Part shown: positions 28,367-37,876 of the stretch, one piece after another | How positions within the stretch are numbered: position 1 is the first letter of the stretch | Layout: each line of letters opens with the position of its first letter | DNA from: Halomonas sp. | Lineage (GTDB): Bacteria > Pseudomonadota > Gammaproteobacteria > Pseudomonadales > Halomonadaceae | Assembly (NCBI RefSeq): GCF_017515565.1 | Contig: NZ_JAFWFN010000014.1 | Span: 25,306-89,305, forward strand | Length of the DNA: 64,000 nt | Direction of reading: 5' to 3' | Position numbers and translations under genes: made by a program | Notes under the pieces: generated by a model | What the model was told of the DNA's origin: nothing | Databases searched by the model: none | Seen by the model: the letters and a program-made list of their open reading frames with translations, nothing else

Positions 28367-30844
28367 CTAGCTAAACACCACGTTAGCGACATCACGATAA
28401 CGGTTGGCAAAATGCACCGTCATGCCCTCTTTTAAATAGTCGGGTAACTCGTCATAGTCCCGGCGGTTAGCGTCAGGCAAAATCACCTCGAAAATATCGC
28501 TACGCCGTGCGGCAATGATTTTTTCACGGATTCCTCCTACGGGTAGCACCTGCCCAGTGAGCGTCAGCTCCCCAGTCATCGCCAAGGGCCGCTCAATCGC
28601 CTGGTGCTTGGCCAGAGAAAGTAGCGCGGTAGTCATCGTTACCCCGGCAGAGGGGCCATCTTTGGGCGTGGCGCCTTCTGGTACGTGAAGATGCACAAAG
28701 GCGGAGTCGAAAAAGTCCGCATCCGCGCCGTACTCGGCCAAATGGCCCAGGGTGTAACTGTAGGCGATATTAGCAGACTCTTTCATCACATCACCCAGTT
28801 TACCAGTGAGTTTAAACCCACGGTCTAGGGCGTGTACTTTACCGGCTTCAATAGGCAGTGTGGCACCTCCCATAGAAGTCCAGGCAAGCCCGGTTACCAC
28901 CCCCTCACCTTTAAGCACTTTCTCTTTACGGAACAGCGGAGCACCTAAAAACTCTTCCAGGTTTTTAACCGAAATCTTTACCGTCTCTAGCTTCTCTTCT
29001 AACAGCTTAACTGCTGCCTTACGCACAATACGGTGTAGCTGTTTTTCTAACTGACGAACACCGGCTTCTCGGGCGTAGCCGTCAATCACCTGTTTAAGCG
29101 CAGCGTCGGTTAGGTTAATGCGCTTTTTCGGCAAATTGTCGCGCTTAAGCAGCTTGGGCCAGAGGTGGTGTTTAGCAATCTGCAGCTTCTCTTCAGCGAT
29201 ATAGCCTGACAAGCGTATCTGCTCCATCCGGTCTAGCAGCGGTGCAGGAATGTTGTCTAGGGTATTGGCCGTACAGACAAACAACACTTTGGAAAGATCC
29301 ATTCGCACGTCAAGATAGTGATCAAGAAAGTCGACGTTTTGCTCAGGGTCTAGCACTTCAAGCAACGCAGAGGCAGGATCACCCTGGAACGACTGGCCGA
29401 GCTTGTCGATCTCATCCAGCATAATCACTGGGTTTTCAACTTCGACTTCTTTAAAGGCCTGCACCAGCTTGCCCGGCATGGCACCTACATAGGTGCGTCG
29501 GTGGCCCTTAATTTCAGCTTCATCGCGCATACCACCCACTGAAAAACGATAAAACTCACGGCCCAACGCTTCGGCAATCGAGCGCCCTATCGACGTTTTA
29601 CCCACCCCAGGCGGGCCGACCAACAGCACAATAGAGCCGCCTACATCGCCTTTAAAAGTACCTTCCGCGAGGAATTCGATAATTCGCTCTTTAACATCTT
29701 TCAAACCATCGTGGTCACGGTCTAGCACCTCACGGGCTGTAGCAAGGTCTAGCTTATCCTGGCTGGTGACACCCCAAGGTAGTGACGTTAGCCAGTCCAA
29801 GTAGTTACGCGTTGTGCCGTACTCAGGGGAGCCGGTCTCCAGCACGCTGAGCTTATTCAGCTCATCATCAATGCGACTTTGAACGCGTTCAGGCACAACC
29901 AGTGACTCCAGGCGCTGCTTGAAGGTATCAACATCGTTTTCGCGGTCGTCTTTTGAGATGCCCAGCTCACGCTGAATGACCTTCAGCTGCTCACGCAGGA
30001 AGAACTCTCGCTGGCGCTCCTGCATCTGGGCATTCACCTGCTCACTGATCTCGCCCTGCAAGAGCGCCACATCAATCTCTTTACGCAGCAACGGCAACAC
30101 TTTCTGCATCCGCTCTTCCACCGACAGGGTGGCCAGCACATCCTGAAGCTCGGGGCCTTTAGCGGAGGTAATGGCAGCGGCAAAATCTGTCAATGGCCCC
30201 GGCTGATGGGGGCTGAAGCGGTTGAGATAGTGTTTTAACTCTTCGCCATAGAGCGGGTTAATCGGCAGCAGCTCTTTAATGCCGTTGATAATCGCCATGG
30301 CATAAGCGCGGGTCTCTTCGTTTTCCGCGTCAACCGGCTCTTTAGGGTAGGTCACCTCGACTAAATAGGGCGGTTCCTTGGAGAGCCAACGGGTAATTTT
30401 AAAGCGCTGTAACCCTTGGGCGATAAACTGGATCTGCTGATCCTCGCTCTTGAGCTTATGTACTTTGACGGCGGTGCCAATCGCAGGGAAGCTTTCATGG
30501 TCAAGCGAATTCACGCCTTGCTCGCCGACAAACGCTACCCCAATGGTGTGGTGCGGTGTGTTGCCCACTCGACGCATGGTCTCTTCCCAGCGCTCACGGT
30601 TAATAACCAACGGCTGGACTTGGGCAGGAAAGAAAGGACGATTGTGAATCGGTAGCAGATAAATACGCTCTGGCAACATTTCGCTGGCAGGCACCAGCGA
30701 ATTTACCCGTTCGCCGTCGGAACGGTGCTCTTTATTTTCAGAGAACGTTTCACTTCCAGAGGGCTCTTGGTGGGACTCTTGTGGCTCGCCATCGGTTAGC
30801 CAATCAAGATCTTCGTGATCGCGGTCGTAATCTTGGTCGCTCAT
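28367..30844 (-). CDS. Lon-family ATP-dependent protease, AsrA-like paralogue
   Basis: Cytoplasmic AAA+ serine protease. The start at 30844 has GGAGG upstream and gives 825 residues. Order: an unusual acidic N-terminal tail of about 50 residues (rich in Asp, Glu, Ser), the LON substrate domain starting IYLLPIHNRPFFPAQVQPL, Walker A GPPGVGKTS (about 411), Walker B VIMLDEIDKLG, and the protease domain with catalytic Ser in KDGPSAGVTM (about 730) and Lys downstream. The FFPAQ variant and lack of clpPX/hupB neighbours suggest a second Lon like Pseudomonas AsrA (stress response) rather than housekeeping Lon. The paralogue assignment is inference. Confidence 0.88.
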   Translation of the reverse strand: MSDQDYDRDHEDLDWLTDGEPQESHQEPSGSETFSENKEHRSDGERVNSLVPASEMLPERIYLLPIHNRPFFPAQVQPLVINRERWEETMRRVGNTPHHTIGVAFVGEQGVNSLDHESFPAIGTAVKVHKLKSEDQQIQFIAQGLQRFKITRWLSKEPPYLVEVTYPKEPVDAENEETRAYAMAIINGIKELLPINPLYGEELKHYLNRFSPHQPGPLTDFAAAITSAKGPELQDVLATLSVEERMQKVLPLLRKEIDVALLQGEISEQVNAQMQERQREFFLREQLKVIQRELGISKDDRENDVDTFKQRLESLVVPERVQSRIDDELNKLSVLETGSPEYGTTRNYLDWLTSLPWGVTSQDKLDLATAREVLDRDHDGLKDVKERIIEFLAEGTFKGDVGGSIVLLVGPPGVGKTSIGRSIAEALGREFYRFSVGGMRDEAEIKGHRRTYVGAMPGKLVQAFKEVEVENPVIMLDEIDKLGQSFQGDPASALLEVLDPEQNVDFLDHYLDVRMDLSKVLFVCTANTLDNIPAPLLDRMEQIRLSGYIAEEKLQIAKHHLWPKLLKRDNLPKKRINLTDAALKQVIDGYAREAGVRQLEKQLHRIVRKAAVKLLEEKLETVKISVKNLEEFLGAPLFRKEKVLKGEGVVTGLAWTSMGGATLPIEAGKVHALDRGFKLTGKLGDVMKESANIAYSYTLGHLAEYGADADFFDSAFVHLHVPEGATPKDGPSAGVTMTTALLSLAKHQAIERPLAMTGELTLTGQVLPVGGIREKIIAARRSDIFEVILPDANRRDYDELPDYLKEGMTVHFANRYRDVANVVFS

Positions 30845-30966
30845 GCGCCCTCCAATCCACAGTAACCAGCAACAGTCATTAGCAACTGTCGCTGCTTGGT
30901 ATAACCCATGGAATGCGGGCACAGAGCCAAAACTTCAACCCTTTACGACGGCTTAAGGCAATACAG

Positions 30967-32220
30967 TTACGGCCATAAAGCTGGCATCGGCCGACCGTTT
31001 ACCCGCCACACGCCGCGCACCACGTCAAACTGCAGTTCTCGGGTACCCAGCGGCAGTCCTAACCATAGCGCAGCCACGGTAGGGGCATCATGCCAAATAA
31101 AATCGCCGTCGACACGCTCAAGCCAGCGTGCTCGCTCTTCGGGCTTTTCTAAGGCCGCAACACTTAGCTCGTTAAGATGCCGAGCATCGAAAAACAGCGC
31201 ACCATCCGCCTCAACGCTCAGCCCCAGTAACGGGCTGTCAATGGTGACGGTAGGCACATCCAAGCGAGGCGAATCGCTTAATACTTGCAGCAAGTCTGGC
31301 TCCAAACGGGCCAGTAATCCTTCTGCCATCGGCAAGCTGGTATCTCCCCAGGCAGCCTCTTGGCGTAACCGCCGAATCGTTTGCCGCACGGCATCCGCGT
31401 TAAGACGAGAGAGCTCTGCTTCCACTCTGCCGCTAAACAGGGGGGTTTCGGGGGCCTCGCTGGGCACACGCACTTCACCCACGATAAGCTCGCCTTTAAG
31501 GCGCAGCTCACTCTCATCAAGCACCATATAGCTGTGCACATCCAGAGGCGCTACCTGGACATCAAAAGCGGGATACCGCAGCGCTAGGTTTTCGATATGC
31601 AGATGGTCGCGCTGGGCAAAATGGTAGGCATCTTCAATGTAGGTATAACGGCTTTCCAATACGCTAGGGCCAAGGGTTAGCTGGGCCAGCCCATCAGTTA
31701 AGGTTAATTGATCTAGCAGCACGCGGGTATGCCAATCACCAAATACGCCCTCAAGGCGTATGCGCGCACCGCGCACGTCTAGCTCTCGGCCATTTTGTTG
31801 AATAACGAACGGGGCCAGTGCTAGCCGCAGCTCGCTATAACCGCTGAGCGTATGATAACGGCCCTGCCAGCGAGGCACTGAAGGCGCTGATACTTCACCC
31901 ACCGCTTTTTGCAGAACGCTATCTAAACGCGGCAGTATTGTACCTTCCACATCGGTACTTAAAATTCCGTGGCGCGCACGGTAATTAAGCTCTAGTCGCC
32001 AAGGACGACCAAGCAGCGGCGAAAGCAGCAAACTTCCCTGTGATGTTAACCATCCTTGGCGGCTTTCCGTACGGCTAACCCGCCACTCTCCCCGTGCCTC
32101 CAGGTCTTCAAGCGCTTGGCGAAGGCTGCGCTCAAACAGTACGCTCGACAGCAGTTGCGCCACCATCCATGCAACGGCGATGACGGCGAGAATGGGAGCG
32201 ATCAGACGTTCCTTGCGCAT
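30967..32220 (-). CDS. YdgA-family (DUF945) membrane-anchored protein
   Basis: 417 residues with one N-terminal membrane anchor (LIAPILAVIAVAWMVAQLL, residues 5-23) followed by a large beta-rich periplasmic part. Family-type signals: SVLFERSLRQALEDLEA after the anchor, SRQGWLTSQGSLLLSP, LEGVFGDWHTRVLLDQLTL and RLNADAVRQTIRRL. It ends GVWRVNGRPMPALWP. DUF945 proteins are envelope proteins without an established activity; some influence motility or outer-membrane traits. Between pgpA upstream and lon downstream on the same strand, with about 120 bases on each side. Confidence 0.75.
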   Translation of the reverse strand: MRKERLIAPILAVIAVAWMVAQLLSSVLFERSLRQALEDLEARGEWRVSRTESRQGWLTSQGSLLLSPLLGRPWRLELNYRARHGILSTDVEGTILPRLDSVLQKAVGEVSAPSVPRWQGRYHTLSGYSELRLALAPFVIQQNGRELDVRGARIRLEGVFGDWHTRVLLDQLTLTDGLAQLTLGPSVLESRYTYIEDAYHFAQRDHLHIENLALRYPAFDVQVAPLDVHSYMVLDESELRLKGELIVGEVRVPSEAPETPLFSGRVEAELSRLNADAVRQTIRRLRQEAAWGDTSLPMAEGLLARLEPDLLQVLSDSPRLDVPTVTIDSPLLGLSVEADGALFFDARHLNELSVAALEKPEERARWLERVDGDFIWHDAPTVAALWLGLPLGTRELQFDVVRGVWRVNGRPMPALWP

Positions 32221-32318
32221 GCCCTCTCCTTTAACAGCCCAAAATGGCGAGCAGAGCCAACGTTACCTATCTGTTCAGGCCAGCACAGTCGAAACATGCA
32301 ACCCGAAAGGTATAACCG

Positions 32319-32348
32319 AACCTAGTGCAGCCAAACCTAGTGCAGCCA
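32319..32348. repeat. 15-bp tandem duplication at the pgpA stop
   Basis: AACCTAGTGCAGCCA occurs twice back to back (32319-32333, 32334-32348). It duplicates the last codons and the stop of pgpA, so on the minus strand a second in-frame TAG follows the first after VWLH. Confidence 0.9.
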
Positions 32349-32810
32349 AAACCAGAGGTGCATGGTACTCCAGGCGTAAATCCCTGCCATTACGTCATCA
32401 ATCATAATGCCAAAACCGCCCGCCACCCGCCGGTCTGCCCAACGGATAGGCCAAGGCTTAAAGACATCAAAAATGCGAAAGACGATAAAGCCCCACAGCG
32501 CGGCTTCCCAGGAAAAAGGCACCGCTGCCATGGTAATCCAGTAACCAACAAACTCATCCCACACAATGCCCGAGTGGTCATGTACCCCTAAGTCTTGCGA
32601 CGTTTTCTCACAGAGCCAAACGCCTACAATAAAGGCGGCCATCACCAGGCTTAGGTACCATACCAGAGGTAGGTCAGCCATCATCCAGTAAAAAGGAATT
32701 GCTGCTAAAGTACCAAAGGTACCGGGCGCCCAAGGTGCAGCGCCACTCCCCAGGCCGAAAGCAAAGAAGTGGGTTGGCCTTCGCCAAACACTGGCGGGCG
32801 CACGGTTCAT
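32337..32810 (-). CDS. pgpA: Phosphatidylglycerophosphatase A
   Basis: Inner-membrane lipid phosphatase that makes phosphatidylglycerol from phosphatidylglycerophosphate. 157 residues with the PgpA pattern: FGLGSGAAPWAPGTFGTLAA near residue 20, hydrophobic spans (about 35-60, 100-125), and the acidic HDHSGIVWDEFVGYW and GGFGIMIDDVMAGIYA that carry the metal-binding Asp and Glu. Its ATG overlaps the thiL stop by four bases. It is the last gene of nrdR-ribD-ribBX-ribH-nusB-thiL-pgpA. The nusB-thiL-pgpA order is common in gammaproteobacteria. Confidence 0.95.
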   Translation of the reverse strand: MNRAPASVWRRPTHFFAFGLGSGAAPWAPGTFGTLAAIPFYWMMADLPLVWYLSLVMAAFIVGVWLCEKTSQDLGVHDHSGIVWDEFVGYWITMAAVPFSWEAALWGFIVFRIFDVFKPWPIRWADRRVAGGFGIMIDDVMAGIYAWSTMHLWFWLH

Positions 32811-33784
32811 ACCTCACCCCCACTAAAGTGCTGCCAGCCTGCATAGTCGGCGGCATCAATTCCGCTCACCCCTAGCGCTTCACAACAGCGCCCTATCACG
32901 GTAAGCGGCAGGCCTATACTGGCAAGGCTTGCCTGGGCACGTGTTACGTCATCAGGGGCAAGCGTTACCAGCAGCTCATAGTCGTCGCCGCCTGAAAGGG
33001 CCGCTTGACGAGCAGCATTAAGCCCACACTGCTCTACCAGCCCTTCCGCTAACGGAATCGCCTCTAAATCAAGTACCGCACCCACCTTTGAGGCCGTACG
33101 CAGGTGGGCGAGATCTGCCAGCAGCCCATCGGAGATATCCATTGCCGCAGTGGCGATGTCCCGCAACGCAACACCCGCCTCAAGCCGGGGTTCAGGCAGC
33201 AAATAGCGTTTAAGCAGCGGGTGCGATACATCACGCTCCCCCTGCTGCCAGAGTGCTAGCCCACCTGCTCCGCCGCCTAGCGCGCCGGTTACCGCAATCA
33301 CATCACCCGGCTTAGCACCGGCGCGGGTCATCGCTTTACCTGCGGGCACTTCACCCATCACGGTAACTCCGATGGTAAGCGCCCCAGAGGTAACATCGCC
33401 CCCCACCAGCGTTGTAGCGTGCTGGTGGCAAAGGTTATGAAACCCGTTTGCATAGTCCGATAGCCACTGTTCGGCGGCGGCATGCTCTGCAAATACCCGC
33501 TGATCGAGAGTTAGCGCCATCAGGCACCAGCGTGAGGTCGCCCCCATCGCGGCCAAATCGCTTAACGCAACGGCAAGCGCACGGTGCCCCACCGCATAGG
33601 CGGGGGCATCGCTGGGAAAGTGGACATCGATAACGGACGTATCGACGCTGACCGCCAGTTGATGCCCTGCCTTGGGCACCAATAGCGTGGCATCGTCGCC
33701 ATTTCCTAGGGCAACGCCATCAGTCGCATGCGCCTCCTGCGGCGACATAAAATAGCGTCGAATCAGTTCAAATTCGGCAAGCAC
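32807..33784 (-). CDS. thiL: Thiamine-monophosphate kinase
   Basis: Phosphorylates thiamine monophosphate to thiamine diphosphate. 325 residues with FELIRRYF at the start, GNGDDATLL (ATP/Mg loop), DVHFPSDAPAYAVGHRALAVALSDLAAMGA (shortened: GHRALAVALSDLAAMGA), LVGGDVTSG, and the C-terminal AMDISDGLLADL with metal-binding Asp residues and SGGDDYELL. Its stop overlaps the pgpA start; 34 bases separate it from nusB upstream. Confidence 0.96.
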   Translation of the reverse strand: MLAEFELIRRYFMSPQEAHATDGVALGNGDDATLLVPKAGHQLAVSVDTSVIDVHFPSDAPAYAVGHRALAVALSDLAAMGATSRWCLMALTLDQRVFAEHAAAEQWLSDYANGFHNLCHQHATTLVGGDVTSGALTIGVTVMGEVPAGKAMTRAGAKPGDVIAVTGALGGGAGGLALWQQGERDVSHPLLKRYLLPEPRLEAGVALRDIATAAMDISDGLLADLAHLRTASKVGAVLDLEAIPLAEGLVEQCGLNAARQAALSGGDDYELLVTLAPDDVTRAQASLASIGLPLTVIGRCCEALGVSGIDAADYAGWQHFSGGEV

Positions 33785-33818
33785 AAAGGCCCCTTAAACG
33801 CTTGATCAGGCCGCTCGC

Positions 33819-34322
33819 TTATAAACGACGAGCGCTGACTTCGGCACTACGTAAGCGGTTTGCCAGCTTATCGAGAATGCCATTCACGTACTTATGGCCG
33901 TCGGTGGCGCCAAATGATTTAGCCAGCTCAACGCCTTCATTGATGACTACACGGTACGGCACTTCCATTCGACGGGAAAGCTCGTAAGCACCCAAACGTA
34001 GAATCGCTAGCTCCACCGAGTCCAGATCCTCTAAACGGCGATCCAGCAACGGGGATATTTCACGATCAAGCTCTGCCTTGAAACGCACCGTATTGTGCAA
34101 AAGTTCATGGAAAAGCGCTTTGTCGGCAATTTCCATCACCTTAACCCAGTTTTCGTGATCTTCCAGATCATCATCAGCCACTTGGCTACGGAACTCAGCT
34201 TCAATAGTGGTGATGGATTTACCGGTCATTTGCCACTGGTAGAGCCCTTGAACCGCCAACTCTCGTGCGGCGTGGCGCCCTTGCTGCGCTGCAGAGGGCT
34301 TACGCTCACGACGTTCGCTCAT
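33819..34322 (-). CDS. nusB: Transcription antitermination factor NusB
   Basis: All-helical RNA-binding protein that, with NusE (S10), binds boxA of rRNA operons and supports antitermination. 167 residues, starting with a basic tail then [16 protein letters not shown]. The C-terminal signature [13 protein letters not shown] and [26 protein letters not shown] is diagnostic. Its ATG overlaps the ribH stop by four bases. The ribH-nusB coupling is conserved widely. Confidence 0.96.
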   Translation of the reverse strand: MSERRERKPSAAQQGRHAARELAVQGLYQWQMTGKSITTIEAEFRSQVADDDLEDHENWVKVMEIADKALFHELLHNTVRFKAELDREISPLLDRRLEDLDSVELAILRLGAYELSRRMEVPYRVVINEGVELAKSFGATDGHKYVNGILDKLANRLRSAEVSARRL

Positions 34323-34807
34323 TGGTTGTCTCCTAACGGCAACGCGCGCAGCAGCGAGACCATTTCCATCGCTGCCATGGCCGCTTCGGTACCTTTGTTG
34401 CCAGCTTTGGTACCCGCACGCTCGATGGCCTGCTCGATAGACTCAACCGTCAATACGCCGTTTGCCACAGGTGTATCAAACTCAAGCTGGAGATGGTTCA
34501 TCGCTGTGTTGCAGCCACCCGCTACGTATTCAAAGTGGGGCGTTCCACCACGAATCACCGCGCCCAAGGCAATCACCGCGTCAGGCTGCATGACTTTAAG
34601 CACGCGCTTTACCGCCAGCGGCAGTTCCCAGGCGCCGGGCACGTGAACAATATGGATGTTTTCAGCATCAACACCGTGGCGAGTCAGGCTATCGACCGCA
34701 CCCTCAACCAGGCTATCCACCACGTGGTGGTTAAACCGCCCAACGACGATGACATAGCGGCCATCAACATCTACAAAGGTGCCTTCAACTTGCGAAAGGG
34801 ATTGCAT
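34319..34807 (-). CDS. ribH: 6,7-dimethyl-8-ribityllumazine synthase
   Basis: Penultimate riboflavin enzyme, joining 5-amino-6-ribitylaminouracil with 3,4-dihydroxy-2-butanone 4-phosphate. The start at 34807 (AGGA upstream) gives 162 residues; the frame is open further, into ribBX, but that part is the overlapping frame and not family-like. Motifs: [46 protein letters not shown] with the catalytic His region, and [19 protein letters not shown] is the variant seen in the RibH2-like type, where most enzymes have FN. It follows ribBX by four bases. Confidence 0.95.
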   Translation of the reverse strand: MQSLSQVEGTFVDVDGRYVIVVGRFNHHVVDSLVEGAVDSLTRHGVDAENIHIVHVPGAWELPLAVKRVLKVMQPDAVIALGAVIRGGTPHFEYVAGGCNTAMNHLQLEFDTPVANGVLTVESIEQAIERAGTKAGNKGTEAAMAAMEMVSLLRALPLGDNQ

Positions 34808-34811
34808 CAAT

Positions 34812-35978
34812 TTATTCCTGCTGAGAAGTTGGCTCATACGCCGTGTCATTAGGCCCCAGACGCTCGACAACTTCGAGATCAAACCCGGAGAGGGCCGAGA
34901 ACTTCCACGGGGAGCTAAGTAGCCGCATTTTACCCACGCCCAAATGGCGCAGAATTTGCGAGCCGGTACCAATCGTTAAATAGTTGCCGGAGCCGTCTGA
35001 ATCGCTGGTGCGCGGTTGACGCACGCGATCGAGGAAAATATCCAGCTGATTTTTTAAATCCTGATGCGGGCGTCCATCGTCGATCAGTACGAACACCCCG
35101 GCGGATGCCTGGGCGATTTCGCTAATCGCACGCTGAGCGTCCCAGCGGCACTGCTCACCTTTCAGCAAGCCGAGCACATCGCGCAGCGTATCGGCCAAAT
35201 GCACGCGAACCGTGGTCGCTTGCTCTGGGGTGGGCTGCCCTTTCACCAGTGCTAAGTGGTGCGCGCCTTGGATACGGTCGCGGAATACATGCAGCGCCAG
35301 CTTGCCGTGGGCAGTATTAACGCTTGAGGTTTCGATCAGGTCAATGGTTTGCTCATTGACGATACGGTAGTGAATTAAATCAGCAATCGTGCCGATTTTA
35401 ATACCGTGCTTCTTGGCAAACACTTCTAACTCTGGGCGGCGCGCCATACTGCCATCATCATTCATGATTTCGCAGATAACCCCACTGGGATCACAGCCTG
35501 CCAAGGCCGCAAGATCACAAGCCGCTTCAGTATGACCAGCGCGGCGTAAAACCCCACCCGGTTCGGCCATCAGCGGAAAAATATGCCCTGGCTGTACGAT
35601 ATCGGTCGGCTTGGCGTGGGGTGCAACCGCCGCTTGCACGGTGCGAGCGCGATCCGCCGCAGAGATGCCCGTTGTTACGCCTTCCGTTGCCTCGATAGAG
35701 AGCGTGAATTTGGTCCCGAAACCGGAACCATTGTCCCGCACCATGAGTGGCAAATTAAGCTGTTCGCAACGCTCGCGGGTCATGGGCATGCAGATAAGGC
35801 CACACGCATAACGCGCCATGAAGTTGATATGCTCGGCCTGGACTTTTTCGGCCGCCATAATGATATCACCTTCGTTTTCGCGATCCTCATCATCCATGAG
35901 AATCACCATTTTGCCCTGGCGAATGTCTTCCACCAGCTCAGCGATAGGGGATAGCCCCTCAGAAGAGAAGTGCGCCAT
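34812..35978 (-). CDS. ribBX: RibBX: DHBP synthase with degenerate GTP cyclohydrolase II domain
   Basis: The N-terminal half is a complete 3,4-dihydroxy-2-butanone 4-phosphate synthase (RibB): [19 protein letters not shown] (about residues 25-43), [12 protein letters not shown], and [12 protein letters not shown]. The C-terminal half has the RibA shape but lacks the zinc Cys cluster of GTP cyclohydrolase II; where active enzymes have a CxxGDxxxSxRCDC-type motif, this one has [20 protein letters not shown]. This matches the RibBX variant known in Proteobacteria. So it should supply only the DHBP branch, with an active RibA elsewhere. The start at 35978 has GGAG upstream; 388 residues. Confidence 0.93.
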   Translation of the reverse strand: MAHFSSEGLSPIAELVEDIRQGKMVILMDDEDRENEGDIIMAAEKVQAEHINFMARYACGLICMPMTRERCEQLNLPLMVRDNGSGFGTKFTLSIEATEGVTTGISAADRARTVQAAVAPHAKPTDIVQPGHIFPLMAEPGGVLRRAGHTEAACDLAALAGCDPSGVICEIMNDDGSMARRPELEVFAKKHGIKIGTIADLIHYRIVNEQTIDLIETSSVNTAHGKLALHVFRDRIQGAHHLALVKGQPTPEQATTVRVHLADTLRDVLGLLKGEQCRWDAQRAISEIAQASAGVFVLIDDGRPHQDLKNQLDIFLDRVRQPRTSDSDGSGNYLTIGTGSQILRHLGVGKMRLLSSPWKFSALSGFDLEVVERLGPNDTAYEPTSQQE

Positions 35979-36051
35979 GGAATCTCCAAAATAAAGTGGT
36001 CGCATTGCATGCGATTTCGCGCGTCAGGGTACCTTGCTATGCATTCTTGCG

Positions 36052-37221
36052 CTAGTCAGCATCAGGTTCAGCAATAATGTGCCAGTCACGCCCAACGGCG
36101 CGTATCTCTTTAATCGTCAGCCGCTTTTGGTCTGCCATGCGGGTTAAACCCGGCAGGGCAAACAGCGGCCTGGCTTCACCACCGAGCAGCGTGGGGGCGA
36201 CAAATAACTGCAGTTCGTTGACTAAATTGGCATCTAACAGCGCGCCAGCCAGCGTTGCGCCGGTTTCCACGAGCAGCTCATTAACCTGCTCATTATCGGC
36301 TAGCCAGTGCAGCATGTCAGCCAGGGCTACGCGCCCCCCTTGGTCGGCGGGAAACACCACTATTTCAGCGCCCGCCGCTTCTAGCTTGTGGCGTTTCTCT
36401 TCACTGTGCTGTTCGGTGGTAATCAACAGCGTGCGCCCCGGCTCGCGTAAACAAGCGGCGGCAAGCGGCAAGCGCAGTCGGGAGTCTAAAATAACGCGCA
36501 GAGGCTGGCGTTTAACCACCTCATCAGCATTCGCCAGCGCCAGCTGGTCGGCCCGCAAGGTTAACCGTGAATCGTCCATAATCAACGACTCAACACCGCT
36601 TAAAATAGCGCTGGAACGCGCCCGCAACCGCTGCACCTGGCTACGTGCTTCAGGGCCGGTAATCCATTGGGACTCACCTGACCCCATCGCCGTGCGCCCA
36701 TCAAGGCTCATCGCCATTTTCAGCCGCACAAAGGGGCGCTTATGCTGCATACGGGAAATAAAACCAGGGTTTAGCGCGCGGGCATCAGCTTCCAAAAGGC
36801 CTACATCAACTGCCACCCCATCGGCTTGTAGCCGCTTAATACCTTGCCCACTTACCTGTGGATTGGGGTCGACCATCGCGACAACCACACGGGAGACCTT
36901 GGCCTCTGCCAACGCTACCGCGCATGGCCCGGTGCGGCCGGTATGGGAGCAAGGTTCAAGCGTGACGTATGCAGTTGCCCCGCTGGCCAATCCAGCCGCT
37001 GCGTTAAGTGCGTGTATTTCAGCGTGAGGGCCGCCCGCGCTGATGTGAAAGCCTTCACCTACTATTCGCCCCTCATCGCTTTCATCATAGCGAACGATTA
37101 CGCAGCCAACGCGGGGGTTTGGGTCGGTGGTATAGAGCCCTTGCTTGGCGAGCTGAAGCGCCCGCGCCATGTACTTATGATCTTGCAGGGAGAACGCGGC
37201 GTGGCGTGGCTCAGCACCCAT
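36052..37221 (-). CDS. ribD: Bifunctional riboflavin deaminase/reductase
   Basis: Deaminates and then reduces the pyrimidine intermediate after GTP cyclohydrolase II. The N-terminal cytidine-deaminase-like domain has HAEIHALNAA and the zinc Cys in LEPCSHTGRTGPC (residues about 60-100). The C-terminal reductase domain has FVRLKMAMSLDGRTAM and LLVETGATLAGALLDANLVNEL. 389 residues (E. coli 367). Its start overlaps the nrdR stop (TAATG), and ribBX follows after 73 bases, too short a gap for an FMN riboswitch. Confidence 0.97.
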   Translation of the reverse strand: MGAEPRHAAFSLQDHKYMARALQLAKQGLYTTDPNPRVGCVIVRYDESDEGRIVGEGFHISAGGPHAEIHALNAAAGLASGATAYVTLEPCSHTGRTGPCAVALAEAKVSRVVVAMVDPNPQVSGQGIKRLQADGVAVDVGLLEADARALNPGFISRMQHKRPFVRLKMAMSLDGRTAMGSGESQWITGPEARSQVQRLRARSSAILSGVESLIMDDSRLTLRADQLALANADEVVKRQPLRVILDSRLRLPLAAACLREPGRTLLITTEQHSEEKRHKLEAAGAEIVVFPADQGGRVALADMLHWLADNEQVNELLVETGATLAGALLDANLVNELQLFVAPTLLGGEARPLFALPGLTRMADQKRLTIKEIRAVGRDWHIIAEPDAD

Positions 37222-37721
37222 TACTGCTTACCGCCAGCAGGGGGCGTGACGACCGCTCGCTCTTGATCAGGCTCCTGGGAAAGCCGATCTATTTCAGCGC
37301 GAAATTCGTCTAAATCCTGGAATTTACGGTACACCGAGGCAAAACGAATATAGGCAACTTGATCTAGATTGCTTAGCGCCTGCATAACGGCCTCGCCAAT
37401 CTCTCGGGCGTTGACTTCACGGTCCCCTTTGGCACGCAGCGATTGGCGAATACGCTCAACCGCCGCCTCAATCGCTTCGGCACTCACGGGACGTTTTTCC
37501 AGCGCGCGCAGCATGCCTGCCCGTAATTTGGCTTCGTTAAAACTCTCCCGAGACCCGTCAGATTTCACCACTCGCGGCATGATGAGCTCGGCGGTTTCAT
37601 ACGTCGTAAAGCGCTCATGGCAGCTGGCACACTGGCGACGCCGACGCACCTGATCACCCTCGGCTACCAGCCGAGAATCGGACACTCGAGTATCATTAGC
37701 ACCACAAAAAGGGCAATGCAT
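37221..37721 (-). CDS. nrdR: Transcriptional repressor NrdR
   Basis: Zinc-ribbon and ATP-cone repressor of ribonucleotide reductase genes. The zinc ribbon is [17 protein letters not shown] with the second pair in [12 protein letters not shown]; the basic RRRRQC DNA-binding stretch lies between them. The ATP-cone runs from about residue 48, [18 protein letters not shown] start at the ATG (MHCPFCG); an in-frame TTG lies three codons upstream. 166 residues (E. coli 149), with a longer C-terminal tail. First gene of the rib-nus-thi operon, as in many gammaproteobacteria. A 17-bp tandem repeat lies just upstream. Confidence 0.96.
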   Translation of the reverse strand: MHCPFCGANDTRVSDSRLVAEGDQVRRRRQCASCHERFTTYETAELIMPRVVKSDGSRESFNEAKLRAGMLRALEKRPVSAEAIEAAVERIRQSLRAKGDREVNAREIGEAVMQALSNLDQVAYIRFASVYRKFQDLDEFRAEIDRLSQEPDQERAVVTPPAGGKQ

Positions 37722-37733
37722 GGCAGTCAACCT

Positions 37734-37767
37734 ATTGTCAGTACGTGCAGATTGTCAGTACGTGCAG
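37734..37767. repeat. 17-bp tandem repeat upstream of nrdR
   Basis: ATTGTCAGTACGTGCAG occurs twice without a gap (37734-37750, 37751-37767), 13 bases before the nrdR start, inside the leader or promoter of the operon. A recent duplication is the simplest reading. Confidence 0.9.
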
Positions 37768-37876
37768 CTAACAGCACAAAAAAGCATATTTATTCAACGC
37801 GGCGTTAACCTAGCATTGTAACGATTTGGCACACAAGCTGCAGCGTTTGTCGTAAGTTGTTTAGGAGAGCATCCGC

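Noticed and set aside
30908-31531. 207-residue frame antisense to the DUF945 gene
   Set aside because: Ser/Thr/Arg-rich shadow frame; the opposite strand has a membrane-anchored family protein with a sensible start.
34812-35978. Bifunctional RibBA with active GTP cyclohydrolase II
   Set aside because: The zinc Cys motif of RibA is missing in the C-terminal half.
35979-36051. FMN riboswitch before ribBX
   Set aside because: Only 73 bases lie between ribD and ribBX, too short for the RFN element, and no RFN-like conserved segments were seen.
36077-37027. 316-residue plus-strand frame antisense to ribD
   Set aside because: It covers a clearly real ribD and has a Ser/Arg/Ala-rich composition without motifs, as expected of a shadow frame in GC-rich DNA.
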